Shown here one piece after another: positions 1-13,487 of a stretch of DNA of 64,000 nt. How positions within the stretch are numbered: the stretch's first letter is position 1; every line of letters starts with the position of its first letter. The translations under genes and the position numbers were made by a program. The notes beneath the pieces are model-generated. The model worked only from the letters and a program-made list of their open reading frames with translations, did not search any database and was not told where the DNA came from. Source of the DNA: Acridotheres tristis (Eukaryota > Chordata > Aves > Passeriformes > Sturnidae); assembly GCA_037013685.1 (NCBI GenBank), contig CM072892.1, positions 3,720,001-3,784,000 of the forward strand, in the 5' to 3' direction.

Positions 1-3000
1 TTCTGCACCGTTTTTACTTGTACATGAACTAAGTGGAGCTTGTGTAAGTGATTGTGAGCAGCCTTTGGTTTACTTAGTCATTATTAAATCTAAGGCTTGT
101 CTGGTTAGGGATAACACATTTCATTTTCTTCCTACTTCTCTTCCTAAACTTTACTCTGTATTTGGAGAAAGATTGAGTTTATTTGATGTACAGACCTATG
201 CAGTGTGACAACTATTGTCAGGATTTAAAAAATGTGGTATAACAAGCAGAATTTGACGGGACATTTTCATTTCCTGTTGTTTCTTTTGGAAGAACAAAAG
301 TCCAGATACTGACTGTTCAGTTTGTGTTGGCATGAATGAATCCTGGTTGAAATCTGGAGAAGTTCTAAACAGGTGCTTGTTTCACACTGATGGTCATAAC
401 TGCTTGTAGCCTCTAGAACTGCTGGTGTTTGTGGTGTAGGATAAGCTGTTTAAGGAGCTGGTGTTGGGACAGAACAAGGAGTCAGTTTTGGGATGGAGAG
501 AAGCAGTCACTGCTCCTGGCTCTCCACGCAGTTTTCTTGCAGGAGGACACTGAATCCTCGTCTCTGCTGGCACCACGGGCTCCCTATCCCAGTCATTTTC
601 CATCTGCCTCTGGTGGATACACTGTGATTTACTGAGAGGTGTAGTGACAGCTGAGGTTGTAGTCTGTAACTGGAAATGAAGGATGTCACTGAACTGATTT
701 TATTCCACAGCCTCCCGATGCTATTTGAGCTCTGGTGAGGAGAGGCTGTAAAGATGAATGAAATTCCCACCCCCCCTGCTTGTTAGACATCAGGGAATCC
801 GTGTGACTGATTCTCACCTCTGAGGAAAAGCTTCAATTGGAGCTGTCACCTCAGTAGACAAAGAAGGAATCCAGCTGCAAGACATGTACCCAGAGGAAAT
901 CACGCTTTGCTGGTTCCCTGGCTTATGAAACTCCGTGTTTTTCATTGTTCTCCTTGTCACTGCTGTTGCTTCACCTCTGCTGCCTGCGCTGGTAATAACA
1001 GCGTTGGGGTGTTGTGTTTGAGTGGGAATGGGCACAAATGTTCTGCTACCCCAAGTAACTGAGGGGTGGATGTAGAAGAGGTTTGAGGATGTTGTCTTTT
1101 CTTGGAAAACCAGCTGTTTGGAGTCATTCTGAACACAACCTGAAACTGCTTTTGAGAATTGTCAACAATGTCTCGTGTAGTTTAGCAGCCTCATGTATGA
1201 GCTCAGTTCAGAGCTAAGAATAGTATTCTGTGTTACTCGAACACTTTAATTTTCTGGATGTGGAAAGTCTCCTTTTCCTAGTGGTTGTAAAATAACCTAG
1301 TGGAGGATTTTTGTCCTTGGCTAAAACTCTGAAAGAAAAAATTTGGGATTTGTCCAGACATGAATGCCTCTCCAGTAGATTTCAGGCTTGTTCCTTTACA
1401 ATGAGCAGTTCCAGGACATCTGCTTCTGAGTTTTACAAAGATACTGTAACAAATTGATGGGGTGTGAGTATTTCTGGATGTCACTCTTATCTTCTGCTCC
1501 CCCTCAAGGTGGTGCAGCCTGAGAGATTTCTACAAATGCTCTTTTTTGATAGGGCTGTAGGAGGAGTTGTGGGAGACCCTTAGAGATATTCCCATGGGTA
1601 TAATGCCAAAGAATTGACAGAGTAGCAAGGGATTGTAGTTTATGTCCTGAAATGCATGTGCAGCACCTTTAGCTGGGCAAGGGAGGGCAGAAGAGAATTT
1701 ATCTGCAAAACCTACATAAAAATGAGATAGCATAGACATAATGGGAGTCGTGCCCATCCTCATGCCCTGCAGTGACTGCAGAGCTCCTTAGCACTGCACC
1801 ACTCCCCTGCTCAGCTGGAAACAGTGCAGCATGGCCAAGGTGCCCTTATGGAGAGTGATGTCAGGTATAAAATCTTGAGGGCAACAGGGAATCTCTGAGC
1901 CAGGCAGCTGTAATCAATTACTTGATTTCTGTGTCTCTGAACTAGCTCCTGCAGTCATGCTTTGCTGGGCAGTGCACTTCCAATTTCAGTCTTGGGCTCA
2001 GGAGCTTTATTTCCACAGCTGAATTTCCATTTGGCTTGCAAAAGCTACTTCTGAGACCTGTAATGCTGTTTCATATTATGACCTGTACTTGGGGAAACAT
2101 TGCTTTAAACAGATCCTCTGTGTTCTTGGTCTGGTTTGCCCCATAGGGTGTCCTTGCCTTTAAAGTCAAAGGAACCTAGAGAAATAGAGGGAAACATATG
2201 GAGTGGCTTGTTTTCTTGCAAGTTGGTGAACAAAAATAGTAATAGTATGCTGTCTTTGTGGGTGTTGGCAGAGTAAAAGAGCTGGGTTTCCAAAGGAAAA
2301 AAATCGAGGGAGAACTATCTGTGGTTTAAAACTTATTTTCTGTTCTACAAACCATTGTGCCACTTGTGCACTACTTAATATCTATTGGAATGAAACTTCA
2401 GCTTGCAGAGTGTAACCAGAAGTAGGCAGGCTGGAATAGCCCTGCAAATGAGCTGAGTGAGAATTTTGCTCTAGGAAACTTCACTGCTGTAAAGCTTTCA
2501 GTGTGGCTTCAGAGTTTCAGGGCTTGCATCTGTGTATAAACACAGTCTTGTGTGGTTGTCTTGCATAAAACTCTTTTGCTGCTTCATTGGGGAGGAGATG
2601 CCTTCCCATGTGCAGAGCACACAAGATCTCTTGTTCAGGCAGTGCTGAGTGAAGCTCTGTAGTAGTGAGATTCTTCAGAGATCAGAATCTCTGAGCATTT
2701 GGACGAGAAAAAACATTAGGAATTCGTCACTTCTGTTGCTTTGGTTCATTCTCAGTAAGTGGTGTTTTCTGGGGCCTGTGAAAGGTCAATGTTTATTTTA
2801 TGTAGCATTTTGGGAATGAAATTTTGTGGCGTTTTTGTCAGTGAAAGTACGAAACTGAAAGACTTTACTGTCATGAAGGTACGTAGATCAGAATTAATTT
2901 TGCTGATCAGTAGTAAACACTTAATGGCTTTGCAGAAATTTTTTTTCTGGCTAGAGATGTCTGATTAACTTTGTTATAGATTATGATAAAAGCAAACACC

Positions 3001-6000
3001 CAAGGTTGCTGTGAATTAGGAAGCTGTCAGCGTGCTTTAAGTCTGAAGAAGATATATTGAAGTCCAGCTTTCTGCACTGCTGCACTGTTAATTTCTGCTT
3101 TATTAAGACTTTTTAAAAATCCTCCACAGTTACAGCAGTGCTGTGATGTCTTTACTTAGGGTCCACACCCAGATCCAGTAGGTTTCAGGTAGTTCTTTCA
3201 GACTGGGTATGAAGAGTAATTTATCTTCTGTGGATTTTAGGGCACATAACACACTTGCTAACCAAGAACAGGCAGATAGGTAATTCTTTGCTTTTTCTCT
3301 TTACTTACTCACCCCAAATGTGCCAGGAGCAGGCAGTGCAGTAGATTATCTCCCCTTTGACAGCTTGTGCCATGGAACAGTTGATATAAAGCAGAATCAA
3401 TGTTATTAAGGAAGCTGCTGTGTTCAGAGGCAGCAGTGCTTGCAAGTGCTACAAAGAAGGAAACCAAATTCTTTATTTTCTGTTTCTGAGGCAAATATTT
3501 GGGATTCTATTCAGCAGATGAGGTTGAACTGGGAGCTGTGCATTTATAAGGGTGTCCTTTTCCCTAGGAAACCAAAAGGAATGTTAAAATTGATAATACT
3601 AGACTGGGATGTTGCAGCTCAGGATGCAGTAGTTGAGTGCCTCACTTTCTATTCAGTACACTGCTGGTGAGATCACCTATATTCACAAAATGGATGCAAA
3701 TTTGATCTCTTCCTCTGTGCTGAATGGTACTGAAACCAACCTAAGAAGATTCTTGCCATGCTTGAGTGTTTGAAAAAGCTGTAACAGACATCCTGGAACT
3801 TCCACTGTCTGTGAAATCACAAAAATGACATTGCCACTGCTTGTATTTGGAGGTGAACTGAAGTTATAAGAAAGCTATCACCTTTTCTTATGAAAATGTG
3901 AACTATCAAATAGTCCTTGATAGGGTTTTAGGGACAGCACTTGATTTCTTAGGAAATGACTGTTGGGACTGTGCTTTTATTTTCAATGGCTCAAATGGTC
4001 CTTTGAGTGAAATGTAGTTTCTCCATAATGTTTAATGTAGCACAGTTTCAGCTCTAACATGGTGTTATTACTGTTCATTCCTCAGGCTAAAATTTGAGCA
4101 GTTTAGTTTTTGCACCTTTGAGCATGTGGGAAGTACAAAATAGATTGGGAGAATGTTCAGAATGTCAGGGCAGGTGGGTTTTGAGGTCTCTCATCTCCTT
4201 GCATGATATAAAGTCTAATTTGTCTCAGTTTTGGAACGTGCAGCCTTTTCTTAACCTGATGTTTAAGAGCAGATTGTAAATAGTTTCCAAACAAAGCTGC
4301 GTGGTTCCTAAGCCTCTGGTGGTGTGGATCAACAATCTTCCTCCTTCCCTTCTTTCCTCCTGTGCACTGAAACCCAGCTGTGCACAGTACTTTGCTTTGA
4401 AAGGGATTTTGTGTTTTTCTGACTTGTTTTGAATGCAGTGAAAGTCAGATCTCGCTTTCTGCTGTGTCTGTGTGTATTTAACCAAATGCCATATCAAACA
4501 ATTCCAGTTGCATTTGGTAGATTATAGATCCTTCTCAGATGAGTAGCATTTCCTCTGTGCTATGAGAGGTTTAGGGTTGGAAAGAGGATTCTCTAGACAT
4601 GGTTCTTTGCCTACCTCTTGTGCTCTTTTAGCTGGAATAAAAAGCATGTTTTGAAATGAACCTGATTAGTTTATACCCTGTATTTTGCTGTGCACTAACA
4701 TTGCTGGTTTTATGCAGCAGTGAATGGTTTTGGCTGACAGTTTGGAGATGGGCTTAAAGCACTGAATAAAATTGCCTCCTTGTTAAATAAATGATGGGGG
4801 GAGCAGTAAAACGTTGGAAATAAGGATTGTTAAGGAAATTGTTACGTGAAAGGTTTCTTTACCTTTTGTCCTTTGCTTTCTAAAGGGAAACCTCTTGCAT
4901 TCTAATCCTCTGTTGGCATATTACTTCTATTGGAATTGGTATAATAATATCTTAAATGTGTTTTTTTTTTTCTGTTGAGGTTGCTACCTTTCTTTCTCCC
5001 TGATCATAGCATGGTTGTGGGTGACTTCTGTGTTTTATGCTGTGAGACTCAGGTCATCCCTGCTAGAGAGTTTTTAGCTATAAAGTTGTTTGGAACTGTC
5101 AGGTGATTTGACTGCTTTAATTGAAGCTTATCCTGATGCTCTAGCAGGCTGCATAAGCATGTTCCTTGAGTTCTTCCAGAGTGTCAGCTTTTAATCAAAC
5201 TCTTGTGCTACTTACACAGCTGTCTTTGATTTCACAAAAACAAAAGGAATCAATTCTTTTCCAGAAAAATAATCTGGGACAAGTAACAAGCCACTTGCTA
5301 AGAAAAATCAAGGAGGGTAATAAGAAGTTTCTGCAGAAGGTTTCTCCCAGCCCAGCAGAAACATCAGCTCTTTTGTATTCCTGACTGGATCTCCCTGGTC
5401 TTTTGTGCCGAGTAGCTGCAGTAATAAAGCCCTGACTCCTGTGCCCCTCACTTGGGGACTGGTTGCTTCTGCTACTTCTGTGTTTTCCTACTCCAGAATT
5501 TCTTCCTCTGCCTCTCATTGAGGAGAAGAGTATCAAAATAGCAAAGAGTTTTGGGAATCTTGGAGGAAGCTGGCTGTGTGGTGTAAATAAAGCTGATTAA
5601 AAGCAGTTCTTGCACAATCCATTTGGTATTTGCAAGCCAAGAGCATCCTTTAAGTTTTTATATAGAATGAGGTTAATTCAGATCAGGTGCATTTTCCTTG
5701 AAGTGCCTGTGTTATGTAAGCTAAACATGCATGAGGATTAGTCAGCTGTAGTTTCTATAAATATTCTCCCTGAAACAAACTTGATTTTTTTTATTACTCT
5801 TATATTACTGCTGGTATAATAGCAGCCCTGCTGGTGCTGGAGGGGGGCGTATGGAGTGGAATAATTAAAAAATAATGAGTTAACCTGATCTGTGGGGCAC
5901 CAGATACTTTCATCTCCTGGTGGGTGGAGGTAGGGGGAAAAGGAGGAGGCCACAGCAGCCAGGAATAGCCTTTCCCCCAGCCCAGAGGAGTGACCAGTTC

Positions 6001-9000
6001 TGTTCCAGAACAGCAGGGAATAATTAAGGTCACCGTGGAGAACCTCAGCTACTGCACATGTGACTTCTTGTGGTGTTTCCAGTAGATAAGGTTCTACTTA
6101 ATTTGTATACCCTGTGAAGGAGGAAAGTAGGTTCTGGCTTATCTGATCTGCAGTAGGTGCCTGTGAAAGGTTTTTTTTTGTTGTTGTTGTTGTATTTTTC
6201 GTGGTGTACATAACCTTTTACTGTGTGCTCAGCTAATCCATGGGGCTGGTTGAGTGGATGTGAACATAAAAGCTCTGTGGGTGTAGCATGAGGCTTTGGG
6301 GCCAGCTCACTGCTAGGTTCCTGATGGCAGGAGCAACTTTTGAAAGGTAGCTAAAAAAAGTAATTAAAAGTAACTCCTAATCGTGAGCCAGTGATGCAAA
6401 TCAGCCTTTTCTCTGAAAAATCTGGGGTCATGGCACAGATCAGGTCAGGTTGCATTTCACTGAATCACTCTTTGAAGGCTCCAGGACTGTTCTGGGAGCA
6501 GTAAATAAAGCAAGGAGTACTAAAATTGGGTGCTGGGGAGGAGAAGGCTTGTGGTGAACACACAGGGCTAATCACTGTGCTAACGAGTGTTCCAAAAGTG
6601 CTGGAGAAGGGAATGCTTCCTGAAGTGTTTTATCATAGTAAAATGACTTCACAAATGCGAGTTTTAAGAACAAACACTTGTCTCAGAAGCAAAAAAAAAA
6701 AAACAACAAAAAACCAACCCCAAACTGATTATAGCCACAATTAATAACTCCAACATACCTTTCTTATGGATAATCAAGTTCACAGATGCAAAAACATTGC
6801 TTTTAATTGGGTAAAGAGATGAGATTATTTGGGACTTTGGAACTTGTTGGTTTGGATTTTCTTGCTCTGCAGGAAGACTGGCTTTGTTAAGCTGTACAAC
6901 TGGTAGTGATTAGGAAGCATTTATGCCTATGGAGGTGTCTTAGCCAGCAGAGTCTGAGGTGGGACTGTGTCTTTCATTCAGGACTTCCTCCCAGGTTGCA
7001 TAAACCAAAGGTTTTAGATCAGTGGCTTTCTGTTAATCAAAGGATGGAAGCCCTTTGGTTATCCATGAGTTGCTTGTTGCTGTAGTCTTTCTACTTAAAA
7101 CTACTTTAGTTTTGCTGTTGTAACTACTTGAAACATTTCCCTTCAGAAAGAAAGCAAAATCTGATGGGAATTAATCTTCTAGCACGTGAGCCTGCTACGA
7201 GAAGGAAGAGAGAACAGATTGAGCTCTTTAGTGGTTTTGGCAGGAAGTGCAGGAGACCTGCTTGACCTGGATCTCTCTTGCCATGTGCATGGGGAAGGTT
7301 TTAACTCTAAAGATATTGAGACACAGTGGGGAGGGCTGGATCTTCCACACTAACTCAAACAGAGGTGTCATGGATTTGCTGGATCAAGCCTTTGAGTTGG
7401 GGATGGAGCTGACTGTGCCAGCTCTGTTTTCTGTATTCTGTGGTCAGAAAGCAGCTGTACATTTTTCCAGAGGTGCATGTGGTGCAGTAGGGAAAGGGAA
7501 CCAACTTTCTGGTCAGTCAAGGCTTGTTGAGCCTGGTGATGAGGGCAACAAGGAGAAAACAGTGCTCTCCTTCCAGCCTCCAAGAGACTTCAGCATTAAA
7601 GGTGTTTGTTGCAATCTGTTGCAGTGATCTGTGAAGCCCTGCACTTGTGTGTTCACTGCCAAAACTCCCCGACAGCAACGGGATTAGCAATACCTCTGGT
7701 GATGGAGGCTGCTTCTAGGACAGACATGGATGCATACAAATCAGCTGGAGACAAGCTGAGACCAAAATTCATATTGAGTTAATATCTGTGACACTGATAG
7801 AGCAGCAGAGAACACAGTTCAAAGGAGGAAATGAACCAGGAGTATCCCGTTGGTACAGAATACTCCTTAGCTTTGCTTTTGCTGTTTGGCAACTCTTCCC
7901 CATGAGATTAAGTTTGAGAATAACTTCACTGTTCTGTTTCACTAAAGTTCTCAGATAGCTGGCAGACAGCAACTGCTTGTTTTCTGAAGCTGTGATGCAG
8001 AAAAATGTGTTTGAAACAATTCTTGCCTTTTTGTAGAAAGAAAATCCTTAGCCTTTCTTTCGCTGAAATATTGCTAGATAGAAAATGAATTGTTGAGGTT
8101 GATACAAGGGAAGAGGGTGTAAAGACTGAAGTACTGGCTGGCAGTGATATTATATAAAGGGAGACACAAATATGCTTATTTTGCTGTCGACTTTGCTTAT
8201 GTTGAAGCTTTCTGTTTGTGTTTTGCTATAAACTATAAATGTAACTTTTTCCCTTTTAACATGTGTTCAAGGGAGGGAGTGCTGGATGCTTCAGCAACAG
8301 AGGGTTTTCCAGTTAGGACTTGAGTGTGGAGCTGTGAAAAGCTCTGGGACAAAGGGTGTTGCAAAGGTGAATAATGTATTTTAGCCTTCATCTGTGGTGG
8401 ATGTCATGATAGCTGTAGACTCACAGTACTTCCAAGGGAGTCTCTCCTGCTCTCTGCTGTTTTCTGTGTTGCTGATACAAGTGTTTCTGTGGCTTTGCAG
8501 TGGGCTGGAGAGTGAGGAATGTGGTTTTAAAACTGAACTTAAAGCATAAATCTAGTTTTGTAGGAGAGAGAAGTAGTGGGAATGAATTAACAAAAGAAAG
8601 GTGAGACTGCTGCTTTTGGCAGCAGTGTGGGACCACGCTGGTTCAGGGATGTCAGCACAAACTGAATTTTGCTATCTGTGGAGTATGTACGACAGGATTC
8701 TACCAAATGCAGGATCAGAATATACTTACAAGGGAAGATTGACTCAAGTCTGACTTCACTTTTGCAGCTTTGTTGTTTAAATGAGTAAAGATGTGCTGTT
8801 TGACTCACTAAAGCTATGGAAACAACTGAACTGCAGCATCTCATCTGTTTGTATCCAAGTCTGTCATTTGGGATGGTTTTCCTCCAAAAACGACGAGGTG
8901 TGCTGTACATCTGTTAGTGTTAGACAAGGAGAACAAAGCAAAATTGCACCTTTTTCTCTGGGGGAAATATTACTGGTGAAAATCAGGAGTTGTTCATTTT

Positions 9001-9889
9001 TAGTCTTTTGGGAGGTAGTTTGCATAGGTATGCAGAAATATTTAAGCTTATGATGGTTTGTATTTTGATAGCATTGTAAAAATACTCAGCTACATGCAGC
9101 ACCTTCAATGTCAGCTAGCAGATACCTCAAATCTAAGGATGACTTCCTTTAGTTGAAGTCAAACTTTCCAAGGTGCAGCTCAAGATTTATAGCTCTTGTA
9201 CTATGTAACAGAGCTGTCATTTACTCTTTGCCACTGTCTAGGCTGGATTTTTTTTTTTTTAACAAACAAAACCAAAATATACATAAACCAAACAAGCTTG
9301 TGTAACAAGCCTTCTGACAAACAGTTCAAAGCTTGTTGCTGATCTCTGAAGCAGACAAGTCCTTGTAGTTGTACAAGTAGTACAAGACTTGCAGACGGTA
9401 GGAACTTGCCACAGTGGACTGTGGGAGAGAGCATGTGTGGTCTTGCTCTGCAGACAGCCCTGAATCCAGGCGGAGGAGAGGCTTTCATTACATATCCCAG
9501 CCATGGGAAAAGCTTAATTGGAGTTTGCAGCTCATTGTATACCAAACTCTTCAAGTGTTTGATGTAAATCTGTAGGAAACTGGCTTTGATAATTACGGTG
9601 TCCATAGCCCATGCCAGCACCACTCCCTTATTTGCAAGGAATAGTGCTATCAACTGAGATAATTATCCCAGGAGGTTTCATGATGCAGCTTGTCCCAGTG
9701 CTGCTGTCACTGAGAAGCATTTGGAAAAAGCACAGCACTGCTCCTTCCATGTGTATTGGCCTGATGAACATCTGGAGAACTTCCCAAATGCCCCATAGAT
9801 CTGTGTGTGGGCAGGGTGCTCTCAGAAATTATCGTTCTGTCGTTGTGAAATTGATTTTTATTTTTTTTTTCCTTATTTATTAGTTGGAA

Positions 9890-10467
9890 ACAACATTTGT
9901 TCCAGGATTTTTGGTGGGGTGAAAGAAAGTTCCAGCTGCAAGTTCTTGTGAAGCAAAAAGTTGTGTGTTGATGTGCTGGTGCCTAAGCTGATCCTGGAGC
10001 TGCTGGAAGAGTGCAGAGGAGAAGGGAAATGGCTCCTGCTTGTGGAGCAGCTTTGTGAGAGGAAGTGTTTGGTGGTGAGGAATTGGTGTCCTCGGTCCTT
10101 GTCCCTTCTCCATATGTGATTCCACCCTCTTGCTGCTCCAAGGGAGGCACTTGTTGCTGGCCCAGGCACTGCTCAGTGGAAGGGCTGAGAGTGATGGAGA
10201 GGAGAGGCCAGGGCAGGTTTTGTTGTAGCTCCTCGTGGCTGTGCTTAGGAAAGCTGACCCAGCAAGGTGTGGGCAGCTGCTCCTCGTCCTGGGTGCTCAA
10301 TCCAGCTGTGTCCTGTGGGGCTGAGCAGGGCACAGAGGCTGGGAGGGAGCAATCCTGCCATGGCTGGCAGCATCCCAGGGCATCACTGCTGGGCAGGGAG
10401 CTTGTTCAGGTGTGGCTGCAGTGCCATGGGCAGCAACTTGAGAGGCCTGGCCTAGGAGAAGTGAAGG
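9890..10467 (+). mobile_element. Possible ERV internal remnant preceding the LTR
   Basis: This segment is more GC-rich than the surrounding intron and abuts the start of the LTR-like element. Its last 14 bases (10454-10467) are purines except for one T and are followed directly by TG, which resembles a polypurine tract next to a 3' LTR. A frame of about 175 codons runs from here into the LTR but shows no gag, protease, polymerase or envelope motif that I recognise. It could equally be unrelated unique sequence. Confidence 0.2.
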
Positions 10468-11023
10468 TGTCTGCTGGCTGTGGAAATGTTGGAACCCTAA
10501 AGCCTGAGAGTTTTGAACTTTCTGTGCTTTCTGACCCTCAAAAGAACACTGCTTTTGACTTGATCTTGGAGAAGGCTTCCAAATTTGAGTGATGGAGTTG
10601 GAATCACTGGTGTGTAGCTTGAATAGAAGTGTGTAATATCACATGGTGAAGGGTTTAGAGTTTGGGGTTTTATAATATGGGACAAGATGGAGGTTCTTGG
10701 ATGGTGTCTCTTCTTCCTTCTTGTTCCTCCTTCATGATTTCAGGTAGTGGTTTTTAATTGGATAGAAAGTACCACAGTGTGGGTCACAGGTGTTTGGTTA
10801 TTGGGTCAAAAGTATAAATAATATAGATGTTAACCTTTAATTGGATAGTTAGGCTTTAAAAGACCTTGTAACTAGCTAGATCTTCCTCTGTTTTCTCACC
10901 TTTAGCTTGTTAAATAGAAGTGCTGCAGAACTCTCTGTACTATAGATAAGAATTAATAAACAACTCAGTCTGAACATGAAAAATCCGTCTCTTGTGCTTC
11001 AATCCTGACTCTGAGTGAAGGCA
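10468..11023 (+). mobile_element. ERV solo LTR-like element, copy 1 (sense, intron 1)
   Basis: This is about 555 bases, alignable by eye along its whole length with a second copy at about 49157-49716. Shared landmarks are GAACACTGCTTT, GGAGAAGGCT, AGAAGTGTGTRATNTCACATGG, a TATAAATA box (10813-10820 here), GACCTTGTA, AATAAACAAC (AATAAA at 10955-10960) and a terminal CTCTGAGTGAAGGCA. A TATA box followed by AATAAA and then a short U5-like tail is LTR architecture. The element starts TG and ends CA by my choice of ends. I could not confirm a target-site duplication, so the borders are good to perhaps 15 bases. The family name is left open; the style is that of passerine ERVs. Confidence 0.7.
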
Positions 11024-13357
11024 GAACAAAAGAGAAGCTAGCTACTAATATGTGGAGCTGCTGTTATGGAAAGAGGCAACTTCTCACATCCTCATTTCCC
11101 TCCCAATTTCTAAAACATTTGTGTATCCCTAGGAACTCTCCCAGCTCTTTCTTCCACTGTTGGATCAAAACCAAACTTGCAGGTCTATAATTGAAGCATA
11201 ACAAATCCTCAAACTACCACTCAATTGCTCTTGCTCTTTGTGGAAAGGAAATGTAGAAATGGGCACAAGGAAAACCTTCATGAAAATTTGTCAGTGCTAA
11301 ATGAGGATGAATGAGTTCAACATTCACTTTGCTTGGATTTCCTTCCTATTTGAAGACTCCAAGAGGTCTTTTAACTTTGAGCTTCTTTAGTTATCTATTT
11401 TAAAAGTAATTAAAGGCCACAGAGACCTGAAATGAAATAGATTGGCCTTCCCCAGTTAAAATTGTGTTCTGAAAATGAGGAAGAAAATCCCCCAAACAAT
11501 CAAACCCCACTTGCCTGGTTTTAACTTCCAGTGGAGCTGCTTTAATTCAGTACTGTTTAGCAGTTACACAAGCATAAGAAAAATCAATAATTGCAGGATA
11601 TAAAGCTAGCAATGGTAATGTATAATAATTATATATTATTTCTGAGGGAATTGTTACTTTTTTAGGTTTCCAGATAAAAATACTTGTAGAAAGAATCTTG
11701 TCTTCAACAAGTTAAAACTTGTGGCATATTCCTGATAATAGTGTCTTTGAAAGAAAGCATGTGCATTTACCCAGGGAGATTCAAGTGGAGAATCAAATAA
11801 ATCCTATTTTAAGTGCTGGTATTTAAGCTGCCTGTGGAACATTTTGATGTATCTTTCTAGAGATTGGTTTCTTGTGATAAGGATCCACAAGCTGCACTTC
11901 TCTGGAGTAGAGTTAATAACAAATTTCCAAGGTGCAAGTAGGTCTGGCATGAAATAGTAGTGATTAACTCTTGTTGGTTTTGTGCTGTGTTAGGGAATCT
12001 CCTTTAATATTCCAGAAGGACACAGTAGTCTAACCTATGAAAATGAGAGTGAGAGGACAAGTTCAGCTGGAAGTCTCTCAACTTTGTGTGGCTTTAGCAT
12101 CATGTATTAAATTTGCATTTTTAAAAATGTCTAGGTTTTAAGGTCTAGAGTAGCGAGATTTGAGATAATTTTTATCTTAAATCTGTTCTTGCTTGTACTC
12201 AGTCATTCAGCAGTCCTGCCTTTGGGATTCCTAGAAGGAAAGGAGGCTCTCCAAGTGCATTCTCCTGTTATACAAATAGTTTAATATACAGGATGTAATG
12301 ATAAAAAAATACTCTGGGTTACTGCATTGCTGCCTTTTTCCTTTTAATATTCTCTTTCTGCCTGCAATGTTAACCTGTAATCATAAAGACTGTAGGACAG
12401 GTTATATGAGATCAGTATAGAACAGACCTCACCAGTAAGACAGAAGAGATTTAGCAGTGAAATAACATCTGTAGTTTCTTGGGTGAAAGTCTGAAATCTC
12501 TGAGGATCAGGAATGGAAGAGTCAGTAAAGCCCTGAAAACTCTTCCAGCTGAGAGTTGGCAGGAATGGTGGTGAAAAGCTTCTACCTGAGCCAAATTTGG
12601 GGGTGAGGTGATGGTGAATTCCGTGCTTGTGCACTGCAAAGAAATTTCCAGTTGATCCCATCCCTGGGGAAGGAGCTCTGTCCCCTTGAGGCTTCAGATT
12701 TCTCTGAATAATTAATCCATTGGGTCTGTGTCCTCAGGGAGAGATGAAAGAACTGTGAGGGCTCCTGTGTTACACCTGATAAAGAAAGTCACATAAGTTA
12801 AAAACACTTGCATCTGGTTTCCTTAATAACAAATGAAGCCTTTAGGATTAAAGTTTTTTTAAAAATGAGGGGGACACAACTAGCAAAACATTATATGTGA
12901 GTAAAATTGCTTTTCACATAGTTTTACTTGCCCCTAAATTATTTTGGTTTTCCATGTTGCCTCTGTTCTTCCTCCATTCCTGCATGAAGTATGGGCAGAT
13001 GGCTGGTAGTGTAAAAACATTTTAGAACTCCTCATGTTCTGAAATGAAAGTGAAGATGAGTTTGTTCTTCCAAATTCCTTTGATTCTGGAGGTGAAGAAG
13101 TGTTTTTGTGGCTGAAAAACTGAGTATTTAATTTGTAATTAATTACCTTTTTAATGAGAACAGAATTTCAACCATTGGTAGGTAAAGAATGTTTGAATGC
13201 TCAATTCAGGAAGCAAAACTTAGCCTGATGGTTACTTTTTTTGTTTGGCCCCATGCATTTGATGATACCAGAATATTGTGGCCTCATTACCTCTCTCTCC
13301 TTTGCTGTATTCCAAACTGGTGGTGTTCTTTGCTCAACTTTTTTCCTTTATTTCCAG

Positions 13358-13487
13358 GTATAATGGATCCCTTCCTAATGGTGACAGGGGGCGCAGAAAA
13401 AGCAGATTTGCTCTTTATAAGCGACCTAAAGCAAATGGAGTTAAAGCCAGCACTGTTCATGTCATCTCTACTCCTCAAGCATCAAAG
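13358..13487 (+). CDS. PELI2: PELI2 coding exon 2 (residues 27-69, start of FHA domain)
   Basis: This 130-base exon follows a good acceptor (a pyrimidine-rich run ending TTTCCAG) and ends AAAG before the donor GTATGTG. Its first base completes a split glycine codon from exon 1, then 43 codons follow, starting YNGSLPNGDRGRRKSRFALY and ending STPQASK. The stretch forms the first strands of the cryptic, winged FHA domain that Pellinos use to bind phosphothreonine on IRAK1/IRAK4. The Arg/Lys-rich GDRGRRKSRF segment is nearly invariant across Pellinos. YNGS is the spelling I remember from Pellino-1, while the rest of the exon (VISTPQASK) is Pellino-2 type. The exon sits between an intron 1 of at least 13.4 kb and a 30-kb intron 2. 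Its third codon positions are AT-rich, unlike exon 6. Confidence 0.97.

Larger units (their letters stand above)
1..13357 (+). other. PELI2: PELI2 intron 1 (3' part)
   Basis: This stretch ends at the exon 2 acceptor and contains no coding exon that I can recognise. It is AT-rich unique sequence with short T-rich and TTG runs (for example 6171-6195), an A-rich run near 6689-6712, and one LTR-like element at about 10468-11023. The roughly 450 bases before that element are more GC-rich. Open frames here are 60-175 codons, lack family resemblance and behave like chance frames. Confidence 0.85.

Noticed and set aside
10065..10592. 175-codon + strand frame in intron 1
   Set aside because: It crosses the LTR start without any change and shows no retroviral or cellular domain. 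Chance openness in a GC-shifted segment is the simplest explanation.
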